Below, piece after piece: positions 40,382-48,791 of a stretch of 52,159 nt of DNA (positions are counted from its first letter, which is position 1; the number at the start of each line of letters is the position of its first letter). A program made the translations under genes and the position numbers. Origin of the DNA: Flavobacteriales bacterium. GTDB lineage: Bacteria; Bacteroidota; Bacteroidia; Flavobacteriales; UBA7430. The notes under the pieces were generated by a model. The model ran no database searches, was not told where the DNA came from, and saw only the letters and a program-made list of their open reading frames with translations. The DNA is taken from assembly GCA_022425195.1 (NCBI GenBank), contig JAKMFX010000012.1, positions 1 to 52,159 on the forward strand. Reading direction: 5' to 3'.

Positions 40382-41350
40382 ATGAAGGTATTGGTATATG
40401 CAGAGAGTTGGAATGGCAGCTTTAAAAAATCAACTTTTGAAGCCATTCATTATGCCGCAGAAGTAGCAAAGCTAATGAATGCAGAAACAGTTGCGCTTAG
40501 CATTTCAGGAACAGAGGATCATGCTCAACTCGGACAATACGGAGCACAAATCATAAAAACAATTGAAAATGCTGCTTTAGAAACGTTTGATAACCAAACT
40601 TATGCAGAAGCCATTATTGCGGTCGCAGATGAAATGGGTGCAGACACCATCATCATCTCGAATACTAACAATGGGAAAGCCATCGCTCCCCTGGTCGCAG
40701 CCAAAAGAAAGGCGGCCTTAATCAGCAATGTCATTGAATTGCCAGAATCAATTTCGCCATTTACCATCAAAAGAAAAACTTTTTCTAGCAAGGCCATTGC
40801 AAAATATCAAACGCATTCAGACAAAAAGGTGATTACCATTACTGCCAATGCTTTTGGCTACGCAGAGGGTGATTCATCTGCAAGCGTTGAAAGTTTTGAT
40901 TTCACTCCACAAGAAACCACCCCATCCTTAACCTCACTTTCTGTGGATAGCGCCACAGGTAAAATTGGCTTAACTGAGGCCGACCTAGTGGTTTCAGCCG
41001 GAAGGGGCTTAAAAGGGCCGGAAAACTGGGGAATGGTTGAAGAGTTGGCAGATGCTTTGGGAGCTGCCACAGCATGCTCTAAACCGGTGTCAGATATTGG
41101 ATGGAGACCACACAGTGAGCATGTGGGGCAAACTGGAATTGCCATCAACCCTCAGTTGTACATTGCTGTTGGAATATCAGGAGCGATTCAACATTTAGCC
41201 GGAGTGAATGCCTCAAAAAATATTGTCGTCATCAATACAGATCCCGACGCACCTTTCTTCAAAGCAGCAGATTATGGAATTGTAGGAGATGCCTTTGAGG
41301 TTTTGCCAAAGTTGATTTCAGCCATCAAAAGCCACAAGGCTTCGATTTAA
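40382..41350 (+). CDS. etfA: Electron transfer flavoprotein, alpha subunit
   Basis: Alpha chain, which binds FAD. The C-terminal FAD domain shows VVSAGRGLKGPENWGMVEEL split around residue 205, SKPVSDIGWRPHSEHVGQTG near 240, ISGAIQHLAGV near 268 and NTDPDAPFFKAADYGIVGD near 288. The N-terminal domain begins MKVLVYAESWNGSFKKSTFEA. 322 residues, normal. Together with etfB it would serve fatty-acid or amino-acid oxidation, in line with the acyl-CoA carboxylase at 34927. Confidence 0.95.
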   Translation: MKVLVYAESWNGSFKKSTFEAIHYAAEVAKLMNAETVALSISGTEDHAQLGQYGAQIIKTIENAALETFDNQTYAEAIIAVADEMGADTIIISNTNNGKAIAPLVAAKRKAALISNVIELPESISPFTIKRKTFSSKAIAKYQTHSDKKVITITANAFGYAEGDSSASVESFDFTPQETTPSLTSLSVDSATGKIGLTEADLVVSAGRGLKGPENWGMVEELADALGAATACSKPVSDIGWRPHSEHVGQTGIAINPQLYIAVGISGAIQHLAGVNASKNIVVINTDPDAPFFKAADYGIVGDAFEVLPKLISAIKSHKASI

Positions 41351-41412
41351 ATTCTGTTTTACACTTATTTGTTGGGACTATTTTTCTATTTTAGTCCACA
41401 AAGTGCAACCTA

Positions 41413-42042
41413 ATGAAGACGGTACAACTTAGTATAATTGGTTTAACCTACAGTCAGTCTCAAAACAATGCATATGCTTTGCTTTTGGGGGAAGAGAATG
41501 GTCCTCGTAGACTGCCTATTGTGATTGGTGCTTTTGAAGCCCAATCTATAGCCATTGCTCTAGAAAAAGACCTAATGCCTCCCAGACCGCTCACGCACGA
41601 CTTATTTACGAGCCTAGGACTCTCCTTTAACATCTATCTCAAAGAAGTCATCATCCACAAATTGGATAAGGGTATTTTTTACTCATACTTGGTCTGTGAG
41701 TTGGATGGAGAAACGAAAAAAATTGACTCCAGAACTTCTGATGCTGTCGCCTTAGCCTTGCGTTTTAACAGCCCAATATACACCTATGAGAACATCCTAG
41801 AACAAGCGGGGATTATACTTGATGACGATACAAAGATCCACACCCCTTCCATCAACTACAAAACGGAAGAATTAAAAGCCAAAGAGAAAGCGCCAAAAGA
41901 AAGTTCAACAGAAGCCTCATCCCTAGTGCGTTTGTCAGATAAAAAACTCCAAGAACAATTGAATGAAGCTCTTGAAAAAGAAGATTACGAGCAAGCTGCC
42001 TTAATTCGCGATGAACTTTCAAGAAGAAATCCTCATTCATAA
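41413..42042 (+). CDS. Bifunctional nuclease (DUF151) with C-terminal UVR motif
   Basis: N-terminal BFN/DUF151 domain (about residues 1-135): QNNAYALLLGEENGPRRLPIVIG and FEAQSIAIALE near residue 42, and IDSRTSDAVALALRFNSPIY near 105, the conserved acidic and arginine residues of the family. The C-terminus (about 170-205) is a UVR motif, LQEQLNEALEKEDYEQAALIRDEL, a helical hairpin known from UvrB/UvrC and ClpC for protein contact. Family members have been described as RNase/DNase in plants; the bacterial role is uncertain. 62 bases follow etfA; the gene order is conserved in Bacteroidota. 209 residues. Confidence 0.85.
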   Translation: MKTVQLSIIGLTYSQSQNNAYALLLGEENGPRRLPIVIGAFEAQSIAIALEKDLMPPRPLTHDLFTSLGLSFNIYLKEVIIHKLDKGIFYSYLVCELDGETKKIDSRTSDAVALALRFNSPIYTYENILEQAGIILDDDTKIHTPSINYKTEELKAKEKAPKESSTEASSLVRLSDKKLQEQLNEALEKEDYEQAALIRDELSRRNPHS

Positions 42043-42175
42043 TTCGCTCGTGTTTCTAAGCGACTGCAAAGGACATTTCGTTGCCATATATTCATCATTC
42101 ATAAACCACCAAGGGTTGTGAATATATTGTTCATAATTTGCCTCTTCTAAACCCATCAATCACTCCCTAATACCT

Positions 42176-42194
42176 TAATTTAGTCACTAAATTA
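42176..42194. promoter_or_regulatory. 19-bp perfect palindrome just upstream of thyA
   Basis: TAATTTAGTCACTAAATTA has perfect 9-base arms around a central C and ends six bases before the thyA ATG. It could be an operator for a dimeric regulator, or in RNA a hairpin covering the ribosome-binding region. There is no T run, so it is not a terminator. The rest of 42043-42200 shows no recognised promoter box. Confidence 0.4.
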
Positions 42195-42200
42195 GATGTC

Positions 42201-42995
42201 ATGAAACAATACTTAGACTTGATGCGCCACGTAAAAGAAAATGGCGTACTCAAAGGCGATAGAACGGGGACGGGAACACTGAGTGTGTTTGGCCACCAAA
42301 TGCGTTTTGATCTTGCAGAAGGGTTCCCTTGTGTGACGACTAAAAAACTACACTTAAGATCCATTATTCACGAGCTTTTATGGTTTCTGAAAGGAGATAC
42401 AAACATCAAATACCTCAAAGAGAATAAAGTGAGGATATGGGATGAATGGGCAGACGAAAATGGTGATCTAGGTCCCGTATATGGTTATCAGTGGAGATCG
42501 TGGCCAGCACCTAACGGAAAGCACATCGATCAGATAACTGAACTCATAGATCAAATAAAAAACAATCCCAACTCACGAAGACTCATTGTGAGTGCTTGGA
42601 ACGTAGGGGAAATTGAAAATATGGCGCTACCCCCTTGCCATGCCTTCTTCCAGTTTTATGTGGCAGATGGAAAACTATCCTGCCAGTTGTACCAGCGCAG
42701 TGCAGACATATTCCTTGGTGTGCCATTCAACATCTCTTCTTATGCACTTCTCACCATGATGATGGCTCAAGTGTGCGACTTAGAGCCTGGTGAATTCATT
42801 CACACCTTCGGGGATGCCCACCTGTACTCCAATCATCTAGAACAAACTGACCTGCAGTTGAGTAGAGAAGTTAGATCCTTACCCACGATGAAAATAAATC
42901 CTGAAGTAAAAGATTTGTTTGACTTTACCATCGATGACTTTGAGCTCACTAATTACGACCCACACCCACACATCAAGGGAGTCGTTGCTGTTTAA
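42201..42995 (+). CDS. thyA: Thymidylate synthase
   Basis: Methylates dUMP to dTMP using 5,10-methylene-tetrahydrofolate, leaving dihydrofolate. The nucleophile is Cys146 in [11 protein letters not shown], at the E. coli position, and total length 264 is also identical to E. coli. [19 protein letters not shown] near residue 20, [13 protein letters not shown] near 58, and [20 protein letters not shown] near 165 are all canonical. It is followed after 42 bases by folA, which regenerates tetrahydrofolate, the usual pairing. Confidence 0.97.
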   Translation: MKQYLDLMRHVKENGVLKGDRTGTGTLSVFGHQMRFDLAEGFPCVTTKKLHLRSIIHELLWFLKGDTNIKYLKENKVRIWDEWADENGDLGPVYGYQWRSWPAPNGKHIDQITELIDQIKNNPNSRRLIVSAWNVGEIENMALPPCHAFFQFYVADGKLSCQLYQRSADIFLGVPFNISSYALLTMMMAQVCDLEPGEFIHTFGDAHLYSNHLEQTDLQLSREVRSLPTMKINPEVKDLFDFTIDDFELTNYDPHPHIKGVVAV

Positions 42996-43037
42996 ACAGC
43001 AATTGCACCTAAGCCATAAAAATAACGCTATTCGCTT

Positions 43038-43544
43038 ATGAAGGTATCCTTAATTGTTGCCGTATCCGAAAACCAAGTCATTGGAAAAGACAACGACCTC
43101 GTTTGGCACCTGCCTGATGATATGAATTACTTTAAGAAAACAACTGAAGCCCATTACGTCATCATGGGACGTAAGAACTTTGAGTCCATTCCGCACAAGT
43201 ACCGCCCCCTTCCCAACAGAACCAACGTAATTGTTACACGTCAGACCTCTTATGAAGCTGAAGGCTGTGTGGTGGTAAGCTCCATTGTAGAGGCGCTAGA
43301 AAAGGCTAAGGAAGCGGGAGATTCAGAACCTTTTGTTATTGGTGGAGGAGAGATATACCGGTATGCACTTGAAAACAATTTGATTGATCGGGTGTACCTC
43401 ACCCGAGTTCACGAAAGTTTTGAGGGAGACACCTTCTTCCCAAAATTAGCCAGCGAATGGAAATGTATTAGCGCCATAAAAAAGCAGGCTGATGAGAAGC
43501 ATTTTTGTGATTTCACCTATGAGATTTACGAAAAAGAAGTCTAA
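43038..43544 (+). CDS. folA: Dihydrofolate reductase
   Basis: NADPH-dependent reduction of the dihydrofolate made by ThyA. Motifs: IVAVSENQVIGKDNDLVWHLPDD opening with the catalytic acidic residue in HLPDDMNYFK, VIMGRKNFESIP near residue 42, NVIVTRQ near 62 and VIGGGEIYRYAL near 102. 168 residues, in the chromosomal FolA range (not a plasmid Dfr type). Directly downstream of thyA. In the 225 bases to the SPOR gene I see no feature I can support. Confidence 0.95.
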   Translation: MKVSLIVAVSENQVIGKDNDLVWHLPDDMNYFKKTTEAHYVIMGRKNFESIPHKYRPLPNRTNVIVTRQTSYEAEGCVVVSSIVEALEKAKEAGDSEPFVIGGGEIYRYALENNLIDRVYLTRVHESFEGDTFFPKLASEWKCISAIKKQADEKHFCDFTYEIYEKEV

Positions 43545-43769
43545 TAGAACGCTTTTACCGTAGCTGCAAAATTCACTTTTCCCCTTCTTGCACCCCATTA
43601 AACAAAGAGGTCCCCATGGCTTAACAACCAATAGGAACCTCCACCCTTATGAAAAATTAGATAGAATAAAAGTAGAACTACAAGTCGCTACAAAACAATA
43701 GGTTACGTCATTCAATGAATAGGTAGCTTTACCCATAAAATAGGTGTGTAAAAACAGTAAGGAGAAGAA

Positions 43770-44225
43770 TTAACGGATGGAAATCCATGTGGATCTGCCC
43801 TCATCTTTCAAATCTTGAAGAGATTCTAGTGCGGACTGCTCAGAAGTAAAAGTAAGGTAAGAAACCATATAAAGGCCCTTTTCGTTCTTAGCCACAATTT
43901 CAGAAGGATAGCCTTTACGAGACAAGTCGGAAACCATACGGTTGGCATTGTCAATCGTAGAAAAGCATCCTGCAATCAAATGGTACTTTTGACCAGATCT
44001 TTTAGAACTGGCCAGTACTTCTTCCAAAGTTCTAGGAGACTTTTTCACAACTTCATCATCAAACGAAGGCCTAGAGAAATCAGCATCCAACTGCATGAGC
44101 TTTGCATTGAAGCCCATATCCGTCAATGCATATGTTTTAACACCACTTTGAAGCTCAGCTTTAACTTGCGCTTGAAGAAATGCACTAAACGTCAGAAATA
44201 GGGAAAAAATCAAACTTCTTTTCAT
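43770..44225 (-). CDS. Exported SPOR-domain protein
   Basis: 151 residues: signal peptide (MKRSLIFSLFLTFSAFLQAQ), a linker, then a C-terminal SPOR domain (about residues 78-150) with QKYHLIAGCFSTIDNANRMVSDL, KGYPSEIVAKNEKGLYMVSY and EQSALESLQDL. SPOR domains bind glycan strands of peptidoglycan that lack stem peptides, often at the division site. There is no transmembrane anchor beyond the signal peptide, so it should be periplasmic. Candidate minus-strand promoter at 44244-44251. No operon partner. Confidence 0.8.
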   Translation of the reverse strand: MKRSLIFSLFLTFSAFLQAQVKAELQSGVKTYALTDMGFNAKLMQLDADFSRPSFDDEVVKKSPRTLEEVLASSKRSGQKYHLIAGCFSTIDNANRMVSDLSRKGYPSEIVAKNEKGLYMVSYLTFTSEQSALESLQDLKDEGRSTWISIR

Positions 44226-44243
44226 GGGGAGTAATTATCATAA

Positions 44244-44251
44244 CAAATATA
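44244..44251 (-). promoter_or_regulatory. Candidate promoter -7 box for the SPOR gene
   Basis: CAAATATA on the plus strand reads TATATTTG on the minus strand, 18 bases before the ATG; no -33 element is clear. Confidence 0.45.
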
Positions 44252-44314
44252 TATGATAATCAAATGTCATTTTATGCTCATGAAATGGAGTTCTCAACGA
44301 AATTTTGTTGAAAA

Positions 44315-44347
44315 GCAAAAAAAAAGGCCTTCTGAGAGAAGACCTTT
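44315..44347 (-). terminator. Terminator of the tRNA-Met gene
   Basis: On the minus strand AAGGTCTTCT pairs with AGAAGGCCTT (plus 44324-44346, one G-T pair, three-base loop), followed by a T run (plus A run 44317-44325). It begins three bases after the tRNA 3' end. Confidence 0.75.
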
Positions 44348-44349
44348 TG

Positions 44350-44423
44350 TAGCGAGAAGGAGATTTGAACTCCTGACCTCCGGGTTATGAATCCGACGCT
44401 CTAACCAACTGAGCTACCTCGCC
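44350..44423 (-). tRNA. tRNA-Met (anticodon CAT)
   Basis: 74 bases forming a full cloverleaf. Minus-strand 5' end GGCGAGG pairs with the 3' CTCGCT region (two G-T pairs, at both ends of the stem), D arm GCTCAGTTGGTTAGAGC, anticodon loop TTCATAA with anticodon CAT, TpsiC arm AGGAGTTCAAATCTCCT. CCA is not encoded. The GG start and paired first position speak against initiator tRNA (which has an unpaired 1:72), so this is elongator Met; a CAT tRNA-Ile modified by TilS is the alternative. Confidence 0.92.
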
Positions 44424-44438
44424 ATGGTTAAACGGGGG

Positions 44439-44446
44439 CAAATATA
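44439..44446 (-). promoter_or_regulatory. Promoter -7 box of the tRNA-Met gene
   Basis: CAAATATA on the plus strand is TATATTTG on the minus strand, 16 bases before the tRNA 5' end, a suitable distance for a short 5' trailer. Confidence 0.55.
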
Positions 44447-44598
44447 AAGGAATTAATGAATTTTAGTGCCATGCTTTTTTGTTTTTTTTCAGTAAATCAA
44501 AAGGATAGAAAAAGTATTCATTTCTTAATATCGTTAATAGGGTCAGCATCTGAAACTTTTTTCATTATATTGCGATAATCTAATTGATATTTTTCTTT

Positions 44599-44982
44599 AT
44601 GGCATCAAAAAATAAATACCAACTTGAATTTCCAATACGTTCTTCCCTAAGAATTTTATTCAACCAGATTAGTACGCCAAGTGGTTTGTCTGAATGGTTT
44701 GCAGACAACGTGAATATCAAAGGAAAAAATTACACATTTTTTTGGGACGGAGACGAGCAAGATGCTGAACTCGTTACCAAAAAAAACAACCAATCCATTA
44801 AGTTTAGGTGGGTGGATGAACCCGCAGACACCTATTTTGAATTTGTTGTTCAAGTAGACGACATCACTCAAGACATCTCTCTAATCGTTACCGATTTTGC
44901 CGAAGATGAAGAAGATGAAGAAGAGGCGAAACTACTTTGGAACAAACAAATCGAAAAGCTAAGACAAAGTATCGGGTCATAA
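44599..44982 (+). CDS. START-like-domain protein (Bacteroidota conserved)
   Basis: 127 residues from ATG 44599 (MASKNKYQLEFPIRSS); an earlier in-frame TTG is rejected. The sequence follows the small AHSA1/START-like fold: SSLRILFNQISTPSGLSEWF, then strands with YTFFWDGDEQDAELV, FRWVDEP and TYFEFVVQVDDITQD, and a C-terminal helix LLWNKQIEKLRQSIG after an acidic stretch. Similar proteins are conserved across Bacteroidota directly upstream of a LptF/LptG permease gene, as here (40 bases). Ligand and role are unknown. Confidence 0.75.
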   Translation: MASKNKYQLEFPIRSSLRILFNQISTPSGLSEWFADNVNIKGKNYTFFWDGDEQDAELVTKKNNQSIKFRWVDEPADTYFEFVVQVDDITQDISLIVTDFAEDEEDEEEAKLLWNKQIEKLRQSIGS

Positions 44983-44995
44983 ACCGACCTATTTG

Positions 44996-45003
44996 TATAT
45001 TTG
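44996..45003 (+). promoter_or_regulatory. Candidate promoter -7 box for lptF
   Basis: TATATTTG matches TAnnTTTG and lies after the START-like stop. Its predicted start near 45010 excludes an upstream TTG at 44993 as the lptF start and favours TTG 45023. Confidence 0.45.
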
Positions 45004-45022
45004 CTCAAGCAAATCCTCTACA

Positions 45023-46444
45023 TTGAAAACGTTAAACAGACTTGTTCTAAAGGCTTTTTTTACGCCATTCCTGGGAACCTTTATGACCATGATCCTCATT
45101 CTTCTCATGCAAAACGTATGGAAGTACATTGACGATTTAATTGGTAAAGGCTTAGAATGGACGGTGATTGTTGAAATTGCTTTTTACATCATACCTACGC
45201 TCGTCCCTTTAGCCCTTCCACTTGCCATTTTACTCTCTTCCCTAATGGCCTTCGGAAAATTGGGAGAAACCTATGAACTGACTGCACTAAAGTCTGCGGG
45301 CATCTCTTTATATAAAATCATGCGCCCTTTGTTCATAACCGTGTGCTTAATCGCCGTGGCGGCTTTCTTCTTTTCCAATCACGTCATCCCCTATTCTAAC
45401 ATGAAGTTTAAAACACTTCTCTACGATATTATGAATAAGAAGTTGGCCTTAAACATTCGGGAAGGTGTGTTTTTTAATGACATTGAAGGGTACAGCATTA
45501 AAGTCAACAAAAAATCAAATGAGGGCAGAGACTTAGAGGACGTGCTCATCTATGACCACAGTCAGCGGATGGGAAATACCAAAGTCATCAAAGCAGCACG
45601 GGGAAGCATGTACAGCTCAGAAAATAATCGATACTTGTATTTGGAACTTTTTGATGGGTACAGTTATGAGGAAATGAATCCGAAAGATCCCAAGAAAAGA
45701 GTAGAACTTCCCTTTACACGATCGAGTTTTAAAGAAGAGAGAATTCGTTTTGACATGGCTTCTTTTCAGCTGGAACGATCCGACAAAGAAAGGTATTCCA
45801 ACGTTGCTCAGTTTATGAATATCAAGCAACTAGAGCAAAGTGAAGACTCTCTATCCAAAGCTATGGATTTGAAACGGGAGGAATTCAAGGAAAAGCTCTA
45901 CAGTTATTATTCTTTTCATGACAGCCTACCCTCTCTGAGTTTAGCCTCCATTGCACCTTTCAATATTAATGATTTGAATTCGCGCAAACGCAAGCGCCTA
46001 AAGAAGTCTGCTTCGAGTTTGGTCAGAAGCAGCAAGTCCTATATCTACAACACCAAGAGAAATCTGAAATACAAAAAGAAAAAACTTACCAAAGCCAAGA
46101 TTGAATGGCACCGAAAATTCACCTTGTCTTTCGCTTGTGTGGTGCTTTTCCTCATCGGCGCCCCCTTAGGAGCCATCATCAGGAAAGGTGGAATGGGGAT
46201 GCCCGTACTGATTTCTATTCTTTTTTTCCTAATTTATCACATCTCATCTATAACAGGGGAAAAGAGCGCCTATCAATATGTATTGTCCGTTCCTGAGGGC
46301 ATGTGGGTATCTTCATTAATTCTCACACCGCTGGGACTCTTTTTCACATACAAAGCAGCTAAAGATTCAACCCTTTTTGAAATAAGCATTCACAGAGGAA
46401 TCATCAGCAGATGGCAGAAATTATGGAAGCAAAAAAAATCCTAA
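45023..46444 (+). CDS. LptF/LptG-family permease (lipopolysaccharide export)
   Basis: Inner-membrane component of the Lpt ABC machine that extracts LPS. Three N-terminal membrane segments (about residues 10-35, 50-75, 95-125) include LVLKAFFTPFLGTFMTMILILL and VPLALPLAILLSSLMAFGKLGETYEL, the YjgP/YjgQ signature. A periplasmic domain (about 130-330) and three C-terminal membrane segments (about 365-465) follow. The start appears to be TTG at 45023 (reads MKTLNRLVLKAFF, as family members begin); no ATG lies nearby in frame. 473 residues, longer than E. coli LptF (366), as usual in Bacteroidota. Overlaps the following glycosyltransferase gene. Confidence 0.85.
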   Translation: MKTLNRLVLKAFFTPFLGTFMTMILILLMQNVWKYIDDLIGKGLEWTVIVEIAFYIIPTLVPLALPLAILLSSLMAFGKLGETYELTALKSAGISLYKIMRPLFITVCLIAVAAFFFSNHVIPYSNMKFKTLLYDIMNKKLALNIREGVFFNDIEGYSIKVNKKSNEGRDLEDVLIYDHSQRMGNTKVIKAARGSMYSSENNRYLYLELFDGYSYEEMNPKDPKKRVELPFTRSSFKEERIRFDMASFQLERSDKERYSNVAQFMNIKQLEQSEDSLSKAMDLKREEFKEKLYSYYSFHDSLPSLSLASIAPFNINDLNSRKRKRLKKSASSLVRSSKSYIYNTKRNLKYKKKKLTKAKIEWHRKFTLSFACVVLFLIGAPLGAIIRKGGMGMPVLISILFFLIYHISSITGEKSAYQYVLSVPEGMWVSSLILTPLGLFFTYKAAKDSTLFEISIHRGIISRWQKLWKQKKS

Positions 46445-47601
46445 TCTTATGCCACAAACCGCCCTATTCTACTAATGACGGTGGTGGTATTGCCATGACT
46501 CAAGTATTGGAAACACTCTGCGCTTCCGGACACGAGGTCACACTCCTGTCCATGGAAACCCACAAACACCCAAGCAAGAGAAACAATATTCTAAAAGACT
46601 TCGATGACAATACTATATTCGTAGACACAAGGATTCGAGTGGTGGGAGTCCTTAAGAATCTTTTTTCCGATAAATCTTACATTCTATCAAGATTTGATCA
46701 AACTGCCTTTGAGAATGCACTGATCAAAATACTCAGGTCAAAAAACTTCGACAGCATCATCTTTGAAAGTCTGTTTACGAGCGCTTATTTAAAAACCGTT
46801 CAAAAATACAGCAAGGCACAGCTAATTTATCGCGCACACAATATTGAGCATCACATATGGGAAAGTAAAAGCCGTATCAGCAGCAATCCTCTGACTAAGA
46901 TTTACTACAAACTCCAGGCAGAGCGACTCAAAAAAGAAGAAATGCGTTTCTGGGCTTCAATGCCTAAAATAGCTTGTATATCCAATGATGACGCTTTACT
47001 AATAGCAAAACACACAAAGGCTGTTGTAAAAACCGTAAGTCTTTATGCCGATGAGCAGTTCCTCATGCAAGAGGGAGAAGGTTCAAAAGTCGACTTCTTC
47101 CATTTGGGTGCTATGGACTGGTTACCTAACCAACAAGGCATGGATTGGTTTTTGGACAAAGTGTGGCCAGAGCTAAAAGAAAAAGAGCCTGATGCAGAGT
47201 TTCATCTAGCAGGGCGAGGCATGTCTCAAAAACTAACAAAACGAAGCCAGGAAGGACTTTTCAATCATGGAGAAATCTTTGATGCACAACAATTCCTTTC
47301 TGATCACAAAGTCATGCTGGTGCCCTTATTTATAGGCTCTGGAATTCGTGTTAAAATCATAGAAGGAATGGCCATGGGTAAATGTATCATTACCACCGAC
47401 ATAGGTAGACAAGCCATTTCATGTACCCACAAAGAGAATATACTCATCGCCAACAACAAAAGTGATTTTATAGACATGATGATCTTTTGCTTGAACAATC
47501 CTACTGAGGTCAATCGCATAGGAGAAAATGCTAGGAACTTTGTCAGAGAAAATTTCTCACAGAAACATGTTGAACAAGAATTAAACACCTTGTTATCATG
47601 A
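46411..47601 (+). CDS. GT4-type glycosyltransferase
   Basis: 396 residues, GT-B fold. N-terminal KKILILCHKPPYSTNDGGGIAMTQVLETL binds acceptor; the C-terminal sugar-nucleotide half has FHLGAMDWLPNQQGMDWFL near residue 230, EFHLAGRG near 268 and the GSGIRVKIIEGMAMGKCIITT motif (split near 308) of group 1 transferases. The start at 46411 overlaps lptF by 34 bases; ATG 46423 is also possible. With the following glycosyltransferase and LptF it suggests cell-surface polysaccharide or LPS sugar assembly. Donor and acceptor unknown. Confidence 0.85.
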   Translation: MAEIMEAKKILILCHKPPYSTNDGGGIAMTQVLETLCASGHEVTLLSMETHKHPSKRNNILKDFDDNTIFVDTRIRVVGVLKNLFSDKSYILSRFDQTAFENALIKILRSKNFDSIIFESLFTSAYLKTVQKYSKAQLIYRAHNIEHHIWESKSRISSNPLTKIYYKLQAERLKKEEMRFWASMPKIACISNDDALLIAKHTKAVVKTVSLYADEQFLMQEGEGSKVDFFHLGAMDWLPNQQGMDWFLDKVWPELKEKEPDAEFHLAGRGMSQKLTKRSQEGLFNHGEIFDAQQFLSDHKVMLVPLFIGSGIRVKIIEGMAMGKCIITTDIGRQAISCTHKENILIANNKSDFIDMMIFCLNNPTEVNRIGENARNFVRENFSQKHVEQELNTLLS

Positions 47602-48764
47602 AGCTGTTTGTCATTACATCACGCATACCCTACCCCCTAGAGAAAGGTGATAAACTTCGCATTTTTCATCAGCTCAAAGAATTGTCAAAAACACACCAGA
47701 TCTATTTGTGCTCGCTACAATTGCCTTTTTCAAAAGAAAATCAGAAGGCAAAAACCGCATTAAGTGCAATCTGTGAGGAAGTACATTTCATAAAACTATC
47801 CGTCTTACAAATTGGTCTCAGCCTGTTAAAATCCTTATTCAACAAACGTCCTTTTCAGACCGCTTTATTTACCGATGACAAAGCAAGAAAAAAGGTAGCT
47901 GCTCTTATCAAATCAAGTCAGCCCAATCATATTTATTGTCAACTAACAAGAGTAGCCGAGTACGTGCGATACGAAGGCACCCCAAAGACCATTGATTATA
48001 TGGATGCATTCTCTAAGGGGATGGAAAGACGCAAAGAGAAATCCGGTTTTTTGTTTAAGTGGTTATATCATTGGGAAGCCCAAAAGCAAAAGGCTTACGA
48101 AATGGAAGCATTCGATGCCTTTGACAATCATACCATCATTACATCAGAAGACCAAAAGCACATCGATCATCCAAAACGTTCAGCCATTAGCATTATTCCC
48201 AATGGTGTAAATGAAGATTATTTTAAACCACAATCAGCTAGGCCTAAAAAATATGACCTTGTTTTTGTCGGAAACTTGGCTTACCCCCCAAATGCTGATG
48301 CCGCACAATTTCTGTGCAAGAAAATCCTTCCCATCATTCAAGAAAAATACCCAGAGGTGAAAGTCTTACTCGCTGGCGTTAATCCGACCCAATCCATTAA
48401 GCGATTGCAATCAAAATCTGTAGAAGTCTCGGGTTGGCTAGAAGACATCCGAACAGCATATGCAAGTGCAAAAATATGTATTGCCCCAATGAGAATGGGC
48501 ACGGGACTACAAAACAAATTACTCGAAGCCATGGCGATGGAAATCCCTTGTGTAACCACTACTCTTGCAAATCGAGCACTGGAAGCCCCTGAAAATGCAA
48601 TTTGTGTTGGTAATACCGAGCAAGAATTGGCAAAAGCATGTCTTGAATTGATCTTTAACCCAGAGGGCAGAAAAAGACTCGCAAGAAATGGAAAGCACTT
48701 TGTTTCAGAGAGCTATGCCTGGTCTAAAAGTACTGCCAAGCTTGAGGAATTGTTACTTAAGTAA
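47598..48764 (+). CDS. Glycosyltransferase, TIGR03087/Stp1-like
   Basis: 388 residues. Begins MKLFVITSRIPYPLEKGDKLRIFHQLKEL, the opening of the Stp1-like sugar-transferase group. The C-terminal half has DLVFVGNLAYPPNADAAQFL near residue 215, VKVLLAGVNPTQSIKRL near 250 and APMRMGTGLQNKLLEAMAMEIP near 295, the GT-B donor-binding pattern. ATGA overlap with the preceding transferase, so the two act together. That family name comes from PEP-CTERM/EpsH systems, none of which is visible here; the resemblance is to the sequence only. Confidence 0.8.
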   Translation: MKLFVITSRIPYPLEKGDKLRIFHQLKELSKTHQIYLCSLQLPFSKENQKAKTALSAICEEVHFIKLSVLQIGLSLLKSLFNKRPFQTALFTDDKARKKVAALIKSSQPNHIYCQLTRVAEYVRYEGTPKTIDYMDAFSKGMERRKEKSGFLFKWLYHWEAQKQKAYEMEAFDAFDNHTIITSEDQKHIDHPKRSAISIIPNGVNEDYFKPQSARPKKYDLVFVGNLAYPPNADAAQFLCKKILPIIQEKYPEVKVLLAGVNPTQSIKRLQSKSVEVSGWLEDIRTAYASAKICIAPMRMGTGLQNKLLEAMAMEIPCVTTTLANRALEAPENAICVGNTEQELAKACLELIFNPEGRKRLARNGKHFVSESYAWSKSTAKLEELLLK

Positions 48765-48768
48765 TTCA

Positions 48769-48776
48769 TACCTTTG
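48769..48776 (+). promoter_or_regulatory. Promoter -7 box for ribBA
   Basis: TACCTTTG matches TAnnTTTG, 16 bases before the ribBA ATG; TTG at 48750-48752 lies 16 bases upstream. The gap leaves no room for an FMN riboswitch. Confidence 0.5.
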
Positions 48777-48791
48777 TAAAAATATTTAACT

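Noticed and set aside
41372-41401. Hairpin between etfA and the nuclease gene
   Set aside because: Stem GGACTA/TAGTCC has a long loop and no T run; the genes are likely co-transcribed.
43545-43769. Possible small RNA or frame between folA and the SPOR gene
   Set aside because: No promoter box, hairpin or conserved frame could be supported.
48765-48791. FMN riboswitch before ribBA
   Set aside because: Only 27 bases separate it from the glycosyltransferase; there is no room, and none is seen before ribD either.
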